Part shown: positions 52,842 to 64,000 of the stretch, piece after piece
Numbering within the stretch: the stretch's first letter is position 1
Layout: each line of letters starts with the position of its first letter
NCBI RefSeq assembly: GCF_000754815.1
Contig: NZ_KN150747.1
Coordinates: 3,425,328 to 3,489,327 of the forward strand
Direction: 5' to 3'
DNA: 64,000 bases
Source of the DNA: Yersinia ruckeri ATCC 29473
GTDB lineage: Bacteria; Pseudomonadota; Gammaproteobacteria; Enterobacterales; Enterobacteriaceae
Notes under the pieces: model-generated
Databases searched by the model: none
What the model was told of the DNA's origin: nothing
What the model saw: only the letters and a program-made list of their open reading frames with translations
Program-made: the position numbers and the translations under genes

Positions 52842-54961
52842 CAATGACCTCTGAGTTGGATTACCACTCACTGAATGCCATGCTTAATCTCTACGACGCC
52901 GATGGGCAGATTCAATTTGATAAAGATCGTCTGGCAGCGCGGCAATATTTTTTGCAGCACGTTAACCAGAACACCGTTTTCTTTCATAGCCTTCAGGAAA
53001 AAATCGATTATCTGACCGAGGAAGGCTATTACGAAACCGAGGTGCTGGCTCAGTACGATTTCAGTTTTATTAAAAGTTTATTCCAACAGGCTTACGCTAA
53101 AAAATTCCGTTTTCCAACCTTCCTTGGCGCATTCAAGTATTACACCAGCTATACGCTGAAAACCTTTGACGGTCAGCGTTATCTGGAACGTTATGAAGAC
53201 CGTATTTGTATGGTTGCTCTGACGCTAGCGGCAGGAGATCAAACGCTGGCACACCATTTGGTTGAAGAAATGATTTCTGGTCGCTTTCAACCGGCGACAC
53301 CGACTTTTCTCAACTGTGGGAAAAAACAACGAGGCGAACTGGTTTCCTGCTTCCTGTTGCGTATTGAAGATAATATGGAGTCGATCGGCAGAGCGGTAAA
53401 CTCGGCCTTGCAATTATCCAAACGCGGCGGTGGCGTGGCATTTCTGCTCAGCAATATCCGCGAAGTCGGCGCACCGATTAAACGGATTGAAAACCAGTCA
53501 TCTGGCGTTATTCCTATTATGAAAATGCTGGAGGATGCCTTTTCTTATGCTAATCAGTTGGGCGCTCGTCAGGGCGCAGGGGCGGTTTATCTTCACGCCC
53601 ATCATCCAGATATTTTGCGTTTTCTGGATACCAAACGGGAAAATGCCGATGAGAAAGTGCGAATTAAAACCCTGTCGCTGGGCGTTGTCATTCCAGATAT
53701 CACCTTCGAACTGGCAAAAAATAATGAAGAAATGTATCTGTTCTCTCCTTATGACATTGAGTTGGTTTATGGCGTGCCAATGTCGGAGATCAGCGTCAGC
53801 GAAAAATACCGTGAAATGGTGGGTAACAAGCGTATCCGTAAAAGTAAAATCCGCGCCCGTGAATTCTTCCAGCTACTGGCCGAGATTCAATTTGAATCCG
53901 GTTATCCCTATCTAATGTTTGAAGATACGGTGAACAAGGCAAATCCAATCAAAGGTCGGATCAACATGAGTAACCTGTGCTCCGAAATTCTACAGGTTAA
54001 CCAGCCAACGGAATATCACGAAGACTTGAGCTATAAACATATCGGCAAAGATATTTCCTGCAATTTAGGTTCACTGAATATTGCCCGAACCATGGACTCA
54101 CCGAATTTTGCCCAAACCATTGAGACCGCTATTCGTGGGTTAACCGCCGTTTCCGATATGAGCCATATCCGCTCCGTGCCTTCAATCGATAAAGGCAATC
54201 AGGAATCTCATGCTATTGGGTTAGGCCAGATGAATTTGCACGGTTATCTGGCCAGAGAACGGATCTATTACGGTTCCGAAGAAGCGCTGGATTTTACCAA
54301 TATCTATTTCTATACCGTGGCCTATCACGCTATGCGCGCATCCAACCAATTAGCCATTGAGCGTGCCAGCCGTTTTAAAGGTTTTGATGAATCGCACTAC
54401 GCATCAGGAAGTTATTTTAGCAAATATATTGAACAAGTCTGGCTACCAAAAACACCACGGGTACAGACCTTATTCACAGATGCATGTATTCCTATTCCCA
54501 CACAGCAAGACTGGGCAGCGCTACGGCATTCGGTAATGGAACACGGTTTGTATAACCAAAATCTACAAGCGGTGCCGCCAACAGGTTCCATTTCTTATAT
54601 CAATCATGCCACATCCAGCATTCATCCTATTGTGTCGCAGATTGAAATACGCAAAGAAGGAAAGATTGGCCGGGTGTATTACCCTGCCCCCTATATGACC
54701 AATGAGAATCTTGATTATTATCAGGATGCCTATCAGATCGGGCCAGAGAAAATGATTGATACCTATGCCGCAGCAACCCAACATGTGGATCAAGGCCTTT
54801 CTCTAACACTATTTTTCCGCGATACCGCGACCACCCGAGATATTAACAAAGCCCAGATTTACGCCTGGAAGAAAGGCATCAAAACCCTCTACTACATCCG
54901 GTTGCGCCAAATGGCGCTGCAAGGCACCGAGATTGAAGGCTGCGTATCCTGCTCTCTGTAA
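52823..54961 (+). CDS. nrdE: NrdE, class Ib ribonucleotide reductase large subunit
   Basis: 712 residues. It reduces ribonucleoside diphosphates. [16 protein letters not shown] (active-site Cys), NLCSEILQ and NLGSLNIA, C-terminal redox pair CVSCSL. The start is probably TTG 52823 after AGGGAG ([12 protein letters not shown] aligns with the E. coli MATTT start); ATG 52844 is the alternative and has no ribosome site. It overlaps nrdI by 19 bp, so translation is coupled. Confidence 0.94.
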   Translation: MATTELTMTSELDYHSLNAMLNLYDADGQIQFDKDRLAARQYFLQHVNQNTVFFHSLQEKIDYLTEEGYYETEVLAQYDFSFIKSLFQQAYAKKFRFPTFLGAFKYYTSYTLKTFDGQRYLERYEDRICMVALTLAAGDQTLAHHLVEEMISGRFQPATPTFLNCGKKQRGELVSCFLLRIEDNMESIGRAVNSALQLSKRGGGVAFLLSNIREVGAPIKRIENQSSGVIPIMKMLEDAFSYANQLGARQGAGAVYLHAHHPDILRFLDTKRENADEKVRIKTLSLGVVIPDITFELAKNNEEMYLFSPYDIELVYGVPMSEISVSEKYREMVGNKRIRKSKIRAREFFQLLAEIQFESGYPYLMFEDTVNKANPIKGRINMSNLCSEILQVNQPTEYHEDLSYKHIGKDISCNLGSLNIARTMDSPNFAQTIETAIRGLTAVSDMSHIRSVPSIDKGNQESHAIGLGQMNLHGYLARERIYYGSEEALDFTNIYFYTVAYHAMRASNQLAIERASRFKGFDESHYASGSYFSKYIEQVWLPKTPRVQTLFTDACIPIPTQQDWAALRHSVMEHGLYNQNLQAVPPTGSISYINHATSSIHPIVSQIEIRKEGKIGRVYYPAPYMTNENLDYYQDAYQIGPEKMIDTYAAATQHVDQGLSLTLFFRDTATTRDINKAQIYAWKKGIKTLYYIRLRQMALQGTEIEGCVSCSL

Positions 54962-55960
<999 letters not shown>

Positions 55961-55982
55961 TTATCCAACGCTAAAACGATCG

Positions 55983-56017
55983 AGGGTCTTTCAGACTGGC
56001 AGAAAGACCCTGCTTTG
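55983..56017 (+). terminator. Terminator of nrdHIEF
   Basis: AGGGTCTTTC (55983-55992) with GAAAGACCCT (56102-like half at 56002-56011) and a GCTTTGCTC tail; U-tract weak. Confidence 0.65.
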
Positions 56018-56584
56018 CTCACTTCTCAACGCCAATATTCTTCGCTCGATCCATTTAGTGCTTTCTGACTAACACAACGGCAAGCCAAGCGCCCATCGCA
56101 ATACTGAATTGACGGGTTAAATTCGATAAATTATGCCCGTAATCGAAGAATCGCCATCGGGCTGATCGCCAGAGCACAAGGGGGATTCCGGCAATTTACC
56201 CCTCGCTAATCGGCTATTGATTAATCGCACCAATATATATTAATTACTGGAACCAATATGATTACATATAACACCCTAATATCCGCCGATATTAGCATCA
56301 AGGAAACATCATTATATAGATGACATATCTGCAATGTTCACCCCGCTATTACACATTGTCACACAACCTATTTCCCAATGAATATGAGCAAAAACAACCA
56401 CAGTATTAATGTAGATAAATCAAATATTGACGTTCATATATATAGGTATAATTAACAACAATGAATCAATTATCAGAATATTGAGGGTTGCCTCAGAGTG
56501 TCAGTGTGTTAGGGTATATGGCGCTCTATTTTTTCATCAGGATAAAATATAATTTAAAAATTGACAGAGGAACATACCCGCTGC
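56018..56584. other. Upstream region of proVWX
   Basis: About 570 bp without a gene, AT-rich near proV. In enterobacteria this region carries the osmotically regulated proU promoters and H-NS binding sequences; the AT-richness is visible but no exact site can be called. Confidence 0.45.
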
Positions 56585-57784
56585 ATGGCAATTAAACTTG
56601 AAGTAAAGAATTTATATAAAATATTTGGCGAGCACCCGGAACGGGCCTTTAAACTGATCGACTCTGGCATGAATAAAGACCAGATTTTTAGTAAAACAGG
56701 ACTGTCCGTTGGCGTTAAAGATGCCAGTCTGGCCATTGAAGAAGGCGAGATTTTCGTCATCATGGGGTTATCAGGTTCAGGTAAATCTACCTTGGTACGC
56801 CTTCTCAATCGTCTGATAGAACCCACTCGTGGTGAAGTCCTTATTGATGGCGAAGATATTGCAAAAATATCTGACGGCGCACTGCGTGCTGTACGCCGAA
56901 ATAAAATCAGTATGGTATTCCAATCCTTCGCGTTAATGCCTCATTTGAATGTAATAGACAATACGGCATTTGGCATGGAATTAGCGGGCGTTCCATTGAA
57001 AGAACGTCACGAAAAAGCATTAGAAGCATTGCGTCAGGTCAGCCTGGATAATTATGCCTATTCTTATCCCGATGAACTTTCTGGTGGTATGCGTCAGAGG
57101 GTTGGATTAGCTCGAGCAATGGCGAATAATCCGGACATATTATTGATGGATGAGGCCTTCTCTGCACTGGATCCATTAATACGTACAGAGATGCAGGATG
57201 AGTTGGTTAAATTACAGGCCAAACATCAACGTACCATCATTTTTATATCCCATGATTTAGATGAAGCCATGCGTATTGGTGATCGTATTGCCATTATGCA
57301 AGGGGGGGAAGTCGTACAGGTTGGTACGCCGGATGAAATATTAAATAATCCAGCCAACGAATATGTACGAACCTTCTTCCGTGGTGTCGATATTAGCCAT
57401 GTCTTCAGCGCCAAAGATATTGCTCGCCGCCGTCCGGTGGCATTAATCCGCAAGACCCCAGGTTTTGGTCCGCGTTCAGCGTTAAAACTACTTCAGGATG
57501 AAGACCGTGATTATGGTTATGTGCTGGAACGCGGTCAGAAGTTTATTGGCGTGGTATCGATAGATTCATTGAAACAGGCTCTTTCCGCAAACCAATCTCT
57601 GGATCATGCCTTGTTGGCAGAACCGGCACCGGTTCCGGCTGATATGCCGCTCAATGAGTTGATTTCACTGGTTGCACAAGCTCCCTGCGCCGTTCCGGTG
57701 GTAGGTGAAGACAGCAACTATATCGGTATTATTTCCAAGGCCATGTTATTGCAGGCTTTAGATAAGGAGACGCCAAATGAGTAA
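56585..57784 (+). CDS. proV: ProV, glycine betaine/proline ABC transporter ATPase
   Basis: 399 residues from [22 protein letters not shown]; an upstream TTG/ATG adds 8. Walker A GLSGSGKS, signature LSGGMRQR, Walker [14 protein letters not shown]; two CBS domains at the C-terminus ([20 protein letters not shown] ...) sense ionic strength. Part of the osmoprotectant importer ProVWX. It overlaps proW by 8 bp. Confidence 0.96.
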   Translation: MAIKLEVKNLYKIFGEHPERAFKLIDSGMNKDQIFSKTGLSVGVKDASLAIEEGEIFVIMGLSGSGKSTLVRLLNRLIEPTRGEVLIDGEDIAKISDGALRAVRRNKISMVFQSFALMPHLNVIDNTAFGMELAGVPLKERHEKALEALRQVSLDNYAYSYPDELSGGMRQRVGLARAMANNPDILLMDEAFSALDPLIRTEMQDELVKLQAKHQRTIIFISHDLDEAMRIGDRIAIMQGGEVVQVGTPDEILNNPANEYVRTFFRGVDISHVFSAKDIARRRPVALIRKTPGFGPRSALKLLQDEDRDYGYVLERGQKFIGVVSIDSLKQALSANQSLDHALLAEPAPVPADMPLNELISLVAQAPCAVPVVGEDSNYIGIISKAMLLQALDKETPNE

Positions 57785-58925
57785 CGCAAGCCAGATTAAC
57801 GAACCGGTTATTAGTGATCCGTGGGCGACGGCGTCTACCACCGTGACTGATCAGGCACCGCAGGGACTTTCTGCCGCCGCCGATCCTTGGGGTGCCAGTA
57901 TGGCTCAGGGCAGTGAAACTGCTCATGCGTCAGATGCGGCAACCCAAACCGCACAACAGGGCGCCGATTGGTTGAATAGTGCCCCAGCTGCCGCCCCCGA
58001 GCATTTCAGCCTGATGGATCCGTTCCATAATACTTGGGTACCACTGGATTCCTGGGTGACTCACGGTATTGATTGGGTTGTTCTGCATTTTCGCCCGGTG
58101 TTTCAAGGGATTCGCGTACCGGTTGATTTCATTCTGAGCGGCTTTCAGCACATGCTGCTGGGAATGCCTGCGCCGATTGCCATTCTAGTTTTCGCTTTGA
58201 TCGCTTGGCAATTCTCCACGCTTGGCATGGGCGTAGCAACGCTGGTTTCTCTGGTTGCCATTGGCGCCATTGGTGCCTGGTCGCAGGCGATGGTCACTTT
58301 AGCGCTGGTTTTAACCTCGCTATTTTTCTGTATTTTGATCGGATTACCTCTCGGTATTTGGCTGGCGCGTAGCAATAACGCCGCCAAAATCATCCGACCG
58401 TTGTTGGATGCAATGCAAACCACACCGGCGTTCGTGTATTTAGTGCCGATCGTCATGTTGTTCGGTATCGGTAACGTACCCGGTGTCGTGGTCACTATTA
58501 TCTTTGCCTTGCCGCCGATTGTGCGTCTAACCATTTTAGGCATCAAGCAGGTACCGGCAGATCTGATCGAAGCTGCCGAGTCCTTTGGTGCCAATCCGCG
58601 TCAATTACTGTTTAAAGTGCAGTTGCCGTTGGCCATGCCAACCATCATGGCCGGTGTAAACCAAACCCTGATGCTGGCGCTGTCGATGGTCGTTATCGCC
58701 TCAATGATCGCCGTAGGTGGTTTGGGTCAAATGGTTCTACGCGGTATTGGTCGTCTGGATATGGGTTTGGCCGCCGTTGGTGGCGTTGGGATCGTGATTC
58801 TGGCCATTATCCTCGACCGTCTGACTCAGTCTCTGGGTCGAGATCGCCGCAGCAAAGGCGTAGCTCACTGGTATACCACCGGGCCGCTGGGCTTGATCAC
58901 CAAGGCTTTTATCAAGAAAGCCTGA
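57777..58925 (+). CDS. proW: ProW, glycine betaine transporter permease
   Basis: 382 residues. Long hydrophilic N-terminus (about 95 residues) then membrane helices; the EAA-type loop [21 protein letters not shown] and [21 protein letters not shown] identify the BPD_transp_1 family. N-terminal length is as in E. coli ProW. Confidence 0.96.
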   Translation: MSNASQINEPVISDPWATASTTVTDQAPQGLSAAADPWGASMAQGSETAHASDAATQTAQQGADWLNSAPAAAPEHFSLMDPFHNTWVPLDSWVTHGIDWVVLHFRPVFQGIRVPVDFILSGFQHMLLGMPAPIAILVFALIAWQFSTLGMGVATLVSLVAIGAIGAWSQAMVTLALVLTSLFFCILIGLPLGIWLARSNNAAKIIRPLLDAMQTTPAFVYLVPIVMLFGIGNVPGVVVTIIFALPPIVRLTILGIKQVPADLIEAAESFGANPRQLLFKVQLPLAMPTIMAGVNQTLMLALSMVVIASMIAVGGLGQMVLRGIGRLDMGLAAVGGVGIVILAIILDRLTQSLGRDRRSKGVAHWYTTGPLGLITKAFIKKA

Positions 58926-58965
58926 TAACCATCGCCCTGCGGGTTGATAGCCCGTTGCTCTCAAG

Positions 58966-58995
58966 CTGCGACGATGACCATCACCGCCGTCGCAG
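58966..58995 (+). other. Stem-loop between proW and proX
   Basis: CTGCGACG (58966-58973) with CGTCGCAG (58988-58995). It may modulate the proX part of the transcript. The gap to proX is 228 bp, longer than I would expect for this operon. Confidence 0.4.
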
Positions 58996-59153
58996 TGTTT
59001 AAAAAATCGATATGTACACCCAATAGATTTCACATTGCCGCCGCCTGTCCGATGAGTTTCGTATGGTAACAAGCGGAACTCAGACTGGGCTGGACAAACC
59101 CACCAACGCCGCTGCAACGTGCAAGATAACGGGTTAAATATGAGGAACAACAT

Positions 59154-60155
59154 ATGCGCACCACAAAACTCTGGGCCTTGGCCCTAACGACGCTGATCAG
59201 CGCTCAATTATCCGCCGCCGAATTACCTGGCAAAGGTGTGAGCGTGTTACCGATTCAAAGCACCATTTCCGAGGAAACCTTCCAGACCGAGTTGGTGAAC
59301 AAAGCGTTAGAAAAACTGGGCTACGAGGTACAACCAACCAAAGAAGTCGATTATAACGTGGCCTATTCCACTATCGCTGCCGGAGACGCCACTTTTCTGG
59401 CGGTAAACTGGGAACCACTGCATGACGATCAATATAAAGCTGCGGGTGGCGACGCCAAATTCTACCGCCAGGGCAACTATATTGAAGGTTTGGCGCAGGG
59501 TTATTTGATCGACAAGAAAACGGCGGATCAATACCACATCACCAATATCGAACAGCTCAAAGATCCGAAAATTGCCAAGCTGTTTGACGCCAACAATGAT
59601 GGCAAAGCCGATTTGACCGGCTGTAATCCAGGTTGGGGCTGTGAAGCGCCGATTAATCATCAGCTTGATGCCTATGGTTTGAGTCACACCGTAACCCATA
59701 ATCAGGGTAACTATGCGGCCATGATTGCCGATACCATTACGCGCTATAAAGAAGGCCAGCCTATCTTGTATTACACTTGGACGCCTTACTGGGTCAGCGA
59801 TATCCTGGTGCCTGGTCGCGATGTTATCTGGTTACAGGTGCCCTTCTCTTCCCTGCCGGACAAAAGCATCAATACCCAACTGGCTAACGGTGCTAACTAT
59901 GGTTTTCCACCTAGCGTAATGCACATCATCGCCAACAAAAAATGGGCCGAAGCCAACCCTGCGGCTGCCAAACTGTTTTCTATAATGAAATTACCCATTT
60001 CTGATGTGAATGCGCAAAACATGCGAATGCATGCGGGTGAATCATCCGATGCGGACATCGAACGTCATGTCAATGGCTGGATCGCTGCGCATCAGGCGAC
60101 CTTTGACGGCTGGGTAAAAACTGCCGCTGAAGCCGCCAACAATCACGCCCAGTAA
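59154..60155 (+). CDS. proX: ProX, periplasmic glycine betaine-binding protein
   Basis: 333 residues with signal peptide ending SAA before ELPGKG. The ligand cage is supplied by conserved Trp residues: [20 protein letters not shown] and TWTPYWVSD. It binds glycine betaine and proline betaine and delivers them to ProVW. Confidence 0.95.
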   Translation: MRTTKLWALALTTLISAQLSAAELPGKGVSVLPIQSTISEETFQTELVNKALEKLGYEVQPTKEVDYNVAYSTIAAGDATFLAVNWEPLHDDQYKAAGGDAKFYRQGNYIEGLAQGYLIDKKTADQYHITNIEQLKDPKIAKLFDANNDGKADLTGCNPGWGCEAPINHQLDAYGLSHTVTHNQGNYAAMIADTITRYKEGQPILYYTWTPYWVSDILVPGRDVIWLQVPFSSLPDKSINTQLANGANYGFPPSVMHIIANKKWAEANPAAAKLFSIMKLPISDVNAQNMRMHAGESSDADIERHVNGWIAAHQATFDGWVKTAAEAANNHAQ

Positions 60156-60167
60156 TTTTTTAATGTT

Positions 60168-60660
60168 GTGACGAAAACAAACCTCGATCCTGCGATCTCT
60201 GATGGGGAAAACAGCGAGAAGAGTCAAGCGTCCGCACCAGGGATGGCGCGGAATCAGCCTCACCAGGTTTTCCAACCATTCGATATGATCAATCTCAAAA
60301 TTGACGTGACGTTTGATCCCTGCGGTCTGGAAAGCGCGATCAGTTTGACAACGTGCGCTAAAGCCGCTGTAGAAGTCCACCAGCGGTACGTCAGCCGGTT
60401 GTTGTCAGTTAACATGAGTCTTATGGCAAGAACATGTTCCTTCGCCACCAGTGCCACCAGAGGCTCATCTGTCAGCTGACAATGAGAAAACGGCAGCATA
60501 TTTCTATCTCCCAGCCAGATCCCGACAAGCGCAACATCGGCTTTTTACTGACGCGTATCTTCCAGCAAGGGTTCGCTCATACCCACATATAGGCGAATAT
60601 TCACCGCCGGATAGCAAAGATTAAACTCCCCCAGTTTTTCCGTCAGATCAAAACCCATTC
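60168..60660 (-). pseudogene. Decayed LysR-family regulator (effector domain only)
   Basis: Minus strand frames contain LysR effector-domain sequence: EFNLCYPAVNIRLYVGMSEP then LLEDTRQ, an in-frame TAA, then KADVALVGIWLGDRNMLPFS, LTDEPLVALVAKEHVLA and, in another frame, AGIKRHVNFEIDHIEWLENL. The N-terminal HTH is not seen. Lies between proX and an inactive MFS gene. Confidence 0.75.
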
Positions 60661-60757
60661 AGGGTGAAGATAGTATCGCAGATGAAAATTATACCTTGGT
60701 TTATCAATATCATTTATCCAATACTATCGCTCTATATAATATTAAGCAGACTTTCCC

Positions 60758-61941
60758 ATGAACCAAACTACTGAACGCGTCGGCCTAAGCCCCGCCCTGA
60801 TCGTTGTGATGTCTATTGCTACCGGCCTGGCGGTTGCCAGTAACTATTACGCCCAGCCGCTATTGGACACCATTGCCCAATCCTTCAATCTATCGGTTAA
60901 TCAAGCTGGATTTATTGTTACCGCCGCCCAATTGGGTTATGCCGTCGGGTTGATGTTTTTGGTGCCCTTGGGGGATATGTTTGAACGCCGGGGTTTGATT
61001 GTCGCTATGACGTTGTTGGCCGCTGGTGGGATGCTGATCACCGCGATGTCGCAAAATCTGACCATGATGATTATTGGTACCGCCCTCACCGGCTTATTTT
61101 CCGTAGTAGCGCAATTGCTGGTTCCACTGGCGGCAACATTGGCGGCACCGGAAAAACGCGGTCAGGTGGTTGGTACTATTATGAGTGGCCTGCTACTGGG
61201 CATTTTGTTGGCTCGTACCGTCGCTGGCGCATTGGCGGTTGGCGTACCATTTTCTGGGTTGCTAGCGTATTGATGGCAGTGATGGCTCTGGTGCTATGGC
61301 GCTCTTTACCGCATTACAAGCAAAAAGCCGGTTTGAACTATGGCCAATTACTCGGATCCATTGTTTCACTGTATATCCGTGTGCCGGTATTGCGTACCCG
61401 AGCCTTATTAGGCGCACTCTCTTTCGCCAACTTCAGTGTGTTATGGACATCAATGGCATTTTTGCTGGCATCACCGCCTTTCGGCTATTCCGAAGTGACT
61501 ATCGGACTGTTCGGTCTGGTTGGGGCTGCTGGTGCCTTAATGGCTAACAAAGCGGGTCGTCTCGCCGATCAGGGTAAAGCACGCCTGACTACCAGCGCAG
61601 GCCTCGGGTTGCTACTGCTTTCCTGGGTTCCTATTGCCTGGGGGCAACATTCATTAATATCGCTTATCATTGGAATTGTGGTGCTGGATTTGGCGGTTCA
61701 GGCAGTGCATGTCACGAACCAAAGTGTGATTTACCGTATGATGCCCGAAGCCAGAAATCGCTTAACCGCAGGTTACATGACGACCTATTTTATCGGCGGT
61801 GCATTCGGTTCTCTGATTTCAGCTGCGGCATACCAGCATGCTGGTTGGTATGCCGTTGCCAGTGCCGGTTTTGGTTTATGCTTGCTAAATATTCTGGTGT
61901 GGTTGATGGGGAAGAAATTTGACTCAGTAACCGACAAATAA
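60758..61941 (+). pseudogene. MFS transporter, frameshifted (YgaY-type)
   Basis: Two overlapping frames (60758-61273 and 61270-61941) together make a full 12-helix MFS protein. The first ends GALAVGVPFSGLLAY; shifting frame near 61235 gives GGWRTIFWVASVLMAVMALV and joins the second half smoothly. MFS loop LGDMFERRGL is present. The neighbourhood (proX, mprA) matches E. coli ygaY, also reported as a pseudogene. A sequencing error remains possible. Confidence 0.8.
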
Positions 61942-62362
61942 ATTAGATAAGCTAAACAATTAGCTTGAGAATAATAAATTATTCTATAAATTCCGGTTAC
62001 GGAGTACAAAGAGCTTAGGCACTCTGCTAATGTTGCTTATTGTTTAAATTCCCTTTTCACTCCGTAACCGAGTCACGATACCACCAACATGCAAAAGCCC
62101 ATTAAATCACGACCCAATGATAAAAGCCGCGTTATCCTTGTTTGATGCCCTGAGCTGCAGATTACCCTTCAACCTGTTGATGATATTGGGATAACACCAA
62201 CAAAATGTGAGCAACTTCACGATACCTCCATAACCATTGGCGCTAATCACAAATCTAACTCGGCAAAACAACACTAATTGCTAAAGTTTTACCGTATTAT
62301 ACCATTTACATTATTAGTAACTATCGTTACTGTATCGTCTGAAATTAATGAGGCTCTATATA
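61942..62362. other. Upstream region of mprA with a 12-bp inverted repeat
   Basis: CGGTTACGGAGT (61994-62005) and ACTCCGTAACCG (62059-62070) are exact inverted copies 53 bp apart. Nothing else is recognised. It should also contain the mprA promoter and the MprA operator. Confidence 0.5.
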
Positions 62363-62875
62363 ATGGAAAGTTCATTTACTCCCATTGAACAAATGCTTAA
62401 TTTTCGCGCTAAACGTCAAAAGGACTTCCCGTATCAGGAAATACTACTGACTCGTTTGTGCATGCATATGCATAGTAAATTGCTCGAAAATCGCAATAAA
62501 ATGCTAAAAGCTCAAGGGATTAATGAAACCCTATTTATGGCATTAATCACATTGGATGCACAGGAAAGCCACAGCATCCAACCTTCTGAGTTGAGCGCAG
62601 CATTGGGTTCCTCCCGTACCAACGCAACCCGGATTGCTGACGAACTAGAAAAAAAAGGCTGGATTGAACGACGCGAAAGCCATAATGACCGCCGTTGCCT
62701 TTACCTACACTTAACCAAAGCAGGTGAAGAATTTCTGAATCAGCTTCTGCCACCCCAACATAAATGTCTGCATTTTCTTTGGTCTACACTGGATGCTGAT
62801 GAGCAGCAACAACTTGAAAAACTGACTCGTAAGCTATTAACCCGGTTGGATCAAATGGACGTGCCCGAACTGTAA
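62363..62875 (+). CDS. mprA: MprA (EmrR), MarR-family repressor of emr efflux genes
   Basis: 170 residues from [18 protein letters not shown]; a start five codons upstream is also possible. Winged [45 protein letters not shown]. In E. coli it represses mprA-emrAB and is released by uncouplers and some drugs. Length slightly shorter than E. coli at the C-terminus. Confidence 0.95.
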   Translation: MESSFTPIEQMLNFRAKRQKDFPYQEILLTRLCMHMHSKLLENRNKMLKAQGINETLFMALITLDAQESHSIQPSELSAALGSSRTNATRIADELEKKGWIERRESHNDRRCLYLHLTKAGEEFLNQLLPPQHKCLHFLWSTLDADEQQQLEKLTRKLLTRLDQMDVPEL

Positions 62876-62937
62876 TTCCAACATTTTTGTCCAGGTAACA
62901 TAACTATGTCATCCCTACATAGCTGAAGAGTCACGCC

Positions 62938-63234
62938 CTTGTGGTACAGGAAACCGCTGATGCCATCACTATTCAGCAATAGCTGCGACAATAGGCGACC
63001 TCAGCAACTCGCTCAATGAAACAGGTCTATCGCATTGCCAATGCACGTTATCAGTCCGGGGTTATTGGCCGTGGCGATCTGCTGACTAGCCAGTCGCAAT
63101 GCTTGCAGTAACAACAACAGGCAGAAGTTAGCGCCAGCAATCACTTATTGCAGGCGAAGATCGGACTGATCCGTTCACTGGACGGTGGCTATCAAGCTCC
63201 GACCGCGATGGTTCAAACAACAAAAATAATATAA
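62938..63234 (+). pseudogene. Outer-membrane efflux protein remnant (TolC/OprM family C-terminus)
   Basis: One frame reads LVVQETADAITIQQ, then two TAG stops, then MKQVYRIANARYQSGVIGRG, DLLTSQSQCLQ, a TAA stop, and AEVSASNHLLQAKIGLIRSL followed by DGGY. The Y-x-x-A-R-x-x-x-G pattern and L-x-x-Q are those of outer-membrane efflux components. No start or N-terminal part is seen. It lies between mprA and emrA. Confidence 0.8.
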
Positions 63235-63249
63235 AGCGTGGAGAACACC

Positions 63250-64000
63250 ATGAGTGCAAGCGAGGAAATACAAACCCCGCAGCAACCGCGAAACAAAAAG
63301 AAACAGCGCAAAAACGTGCTGCTTTTGTTAACGGTTATTTTCATCATTATTGGGGTGGCTTACTTAATTTACTGGTTCCTGGTACTGCGTCATCATCAGG
63401 AAACCGATAACGCCTATGTTTCAGGTAATCAGGTACAGATCATGTCCCAGGTACCCGGCAGTGTCGTTAGCGTTAACTTTGAAAATACCGATTTGGTGAA
63501 AAGTGGCGATGTACTCATCACTCTCGATCCGACCGATGCCGAACAGGCTTTCGAACGGGCAAAAACCGCACTGGCAAATAGCGTGCGTCAAACCCACCAG
63601 CTGGTGATTAACGGTAAGCAGTATCAAGCCAATATCGAGCTGAGAAAAACTGAACTAAATAAAGCCCAAAACGACCTGAAACGCCGAGAAATATTGGGAG
63701 CAGTCGATGCGATTGGCCGTGAAGAAGTGCAACACGCCCGCGATGCTGTCGATGCAGCCAAAGCAACACTGGATGTGGCTATTCAACAATATAATGCCAA
63801 TCAGGCATTGGTATTAACGACGCCGCTGGAGAAACAGCCCGCCATTGAACAAGCCGCCGCGCAAATGCGTGATGCCTGGCTGGCTCTACAACGAACAAAG
63901 ATTCTCAGCCCGATGACTGGCTATGTTTCCCGCCGCAGTGTGCAAGTTGGCGCTGAGATCTCTAGCGGTACTCCGTTAATGGCTGTGGTTCCGGCAAACC
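63250..64000 (+). CDS. emrA: EmrA membrane fusion protein (cut by the window edge)
   Basis: First 250 codons. Short cytoplasmic N-terminus, one membrane helix (NVLLLLTVIFIIIGVAYLIYW), then lipoyl/barrel-sandwich (TDNAYVSGNQVQIMSQVPGS, VKSGDVLITLDPTDAEQAF) and coiled-coil hairpin. Periplasmic adaptor of the EmrAB-TolC drug exporter; emrB should follow outside the window. Confidence 0.94.
   Translation, partial: MSASEEIQTPQQPRNKKKQRKNVLLLLTVIFIIIGVAYLIYWFLVLRHHQETDNAYVSGNQVQIMSQVPGSVVSVNFENTDLVKSGDVLITLDPTDAEQAFERAKTALANSVRQTHQLVINGKQYQANIELRKTELNKAQNDLKRREILGAVDAIGREEVQHARDAVDAAKATLDVAIQQYNANQALVLTTPLEKQPAIEQAAAQMRDAWLALQRTKILSPMTGYVSRRSVQVGAEISSGTPLMAVVPAN

Noticed and set aside
60168..60479. 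103-residue plus-strand frame after proX
   Set aside because: It is antisense to the LysR remnant and has no ribosome site.

Overview
The window is chromosomal DNA of an enterobacterium, most likely a Yersinia species. The evidence is the order of conserved genes (lepB-lepA-rseCBA-rpoE-nadB-trmN-srmB, grcA-ung-grpE-nadK-recN-bamE-rnfH-ratA-smpB-ssrA), the protein sequences, and the tmRNA tag ANDSQYESAALAA, which I recall as the Yersinia form. No database search was possible, so names rest on recognised sequence and motifs.

Layout. (1) 1-18893 is core genome: signal peptidase and EF4, the sigma-E envelope-stress operon (with a sigma-E-type promoter and a 19-codon leader ORF that overlaps the rpoE start), NAD synthesis, RNA helicase SrmB, an accessory lipase/ankyrin-repeat pair, the glycyl-radical spare part GrcA, DNA repair genes, and smpB-ssrA. 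(2) 18879-28656 is a P4-like satellite of about 9.8 kb inserted in the 3' end of ssrA. A 15-bp copy of the tmRNA end marks its right border. From left to right it carries an integrase whose promoter lies inside a large dyad; an AT-rich three-gene cassette (STAS+GHKL ATPase, DUF4325 protein, membrane protein); a candidate cos region; a Delta/Ogr activator and a Sid-like gene behind a TGT-N12-ACA box; an iteron origin; a Vis/AlpA regulator; an immunity-type region with an Icd-like ORF; and the alpha primase-helicase followed by a second iteron cluster (crr). The cassette sits where P4-family satellites carry interchangeable anti-phage genes and is the best candidate here for an undescribed system. 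(3) 28657-about 32650 holds a second, tandem integrase, two small overlapping unknown genes, and an IS3-family element with a frameshifted orfB that abuts a fragment of another IS. No right attachment site was seen.

(4) 32904-49208 is metabolic: a sugar-uptake operon (ribose-type ABC transporter with two permeases, FGGY pentulose kinase, SIS isomerase), an alpha/beta hydrolase, a transposase remnant, a LysR regulator with L-lactate permease and dehydrogenase, malate:quinone oxidoreductase and a cold-shock protein. (5) 49638-64000 holds small conserved proteins, acid-shock gene asr (with tandem repeats and an RstA box), nrdHIEF (with two NrdR boxes 31 bp apart), the glycine betaine transporter proVWX, and the mprA-emrA efflux locus. 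In that last locus a LysR gene, an MFS transporter and an outer-membrane efflux gene are all decayed.

How the parts connect: the satellite has replication (alpha, ori, crr), integration, regulation (Vis, Delta) and capsid-size (Sid-like) modules but no recognisable psu or structural genes, so it would depend on a P2-like helper phage.
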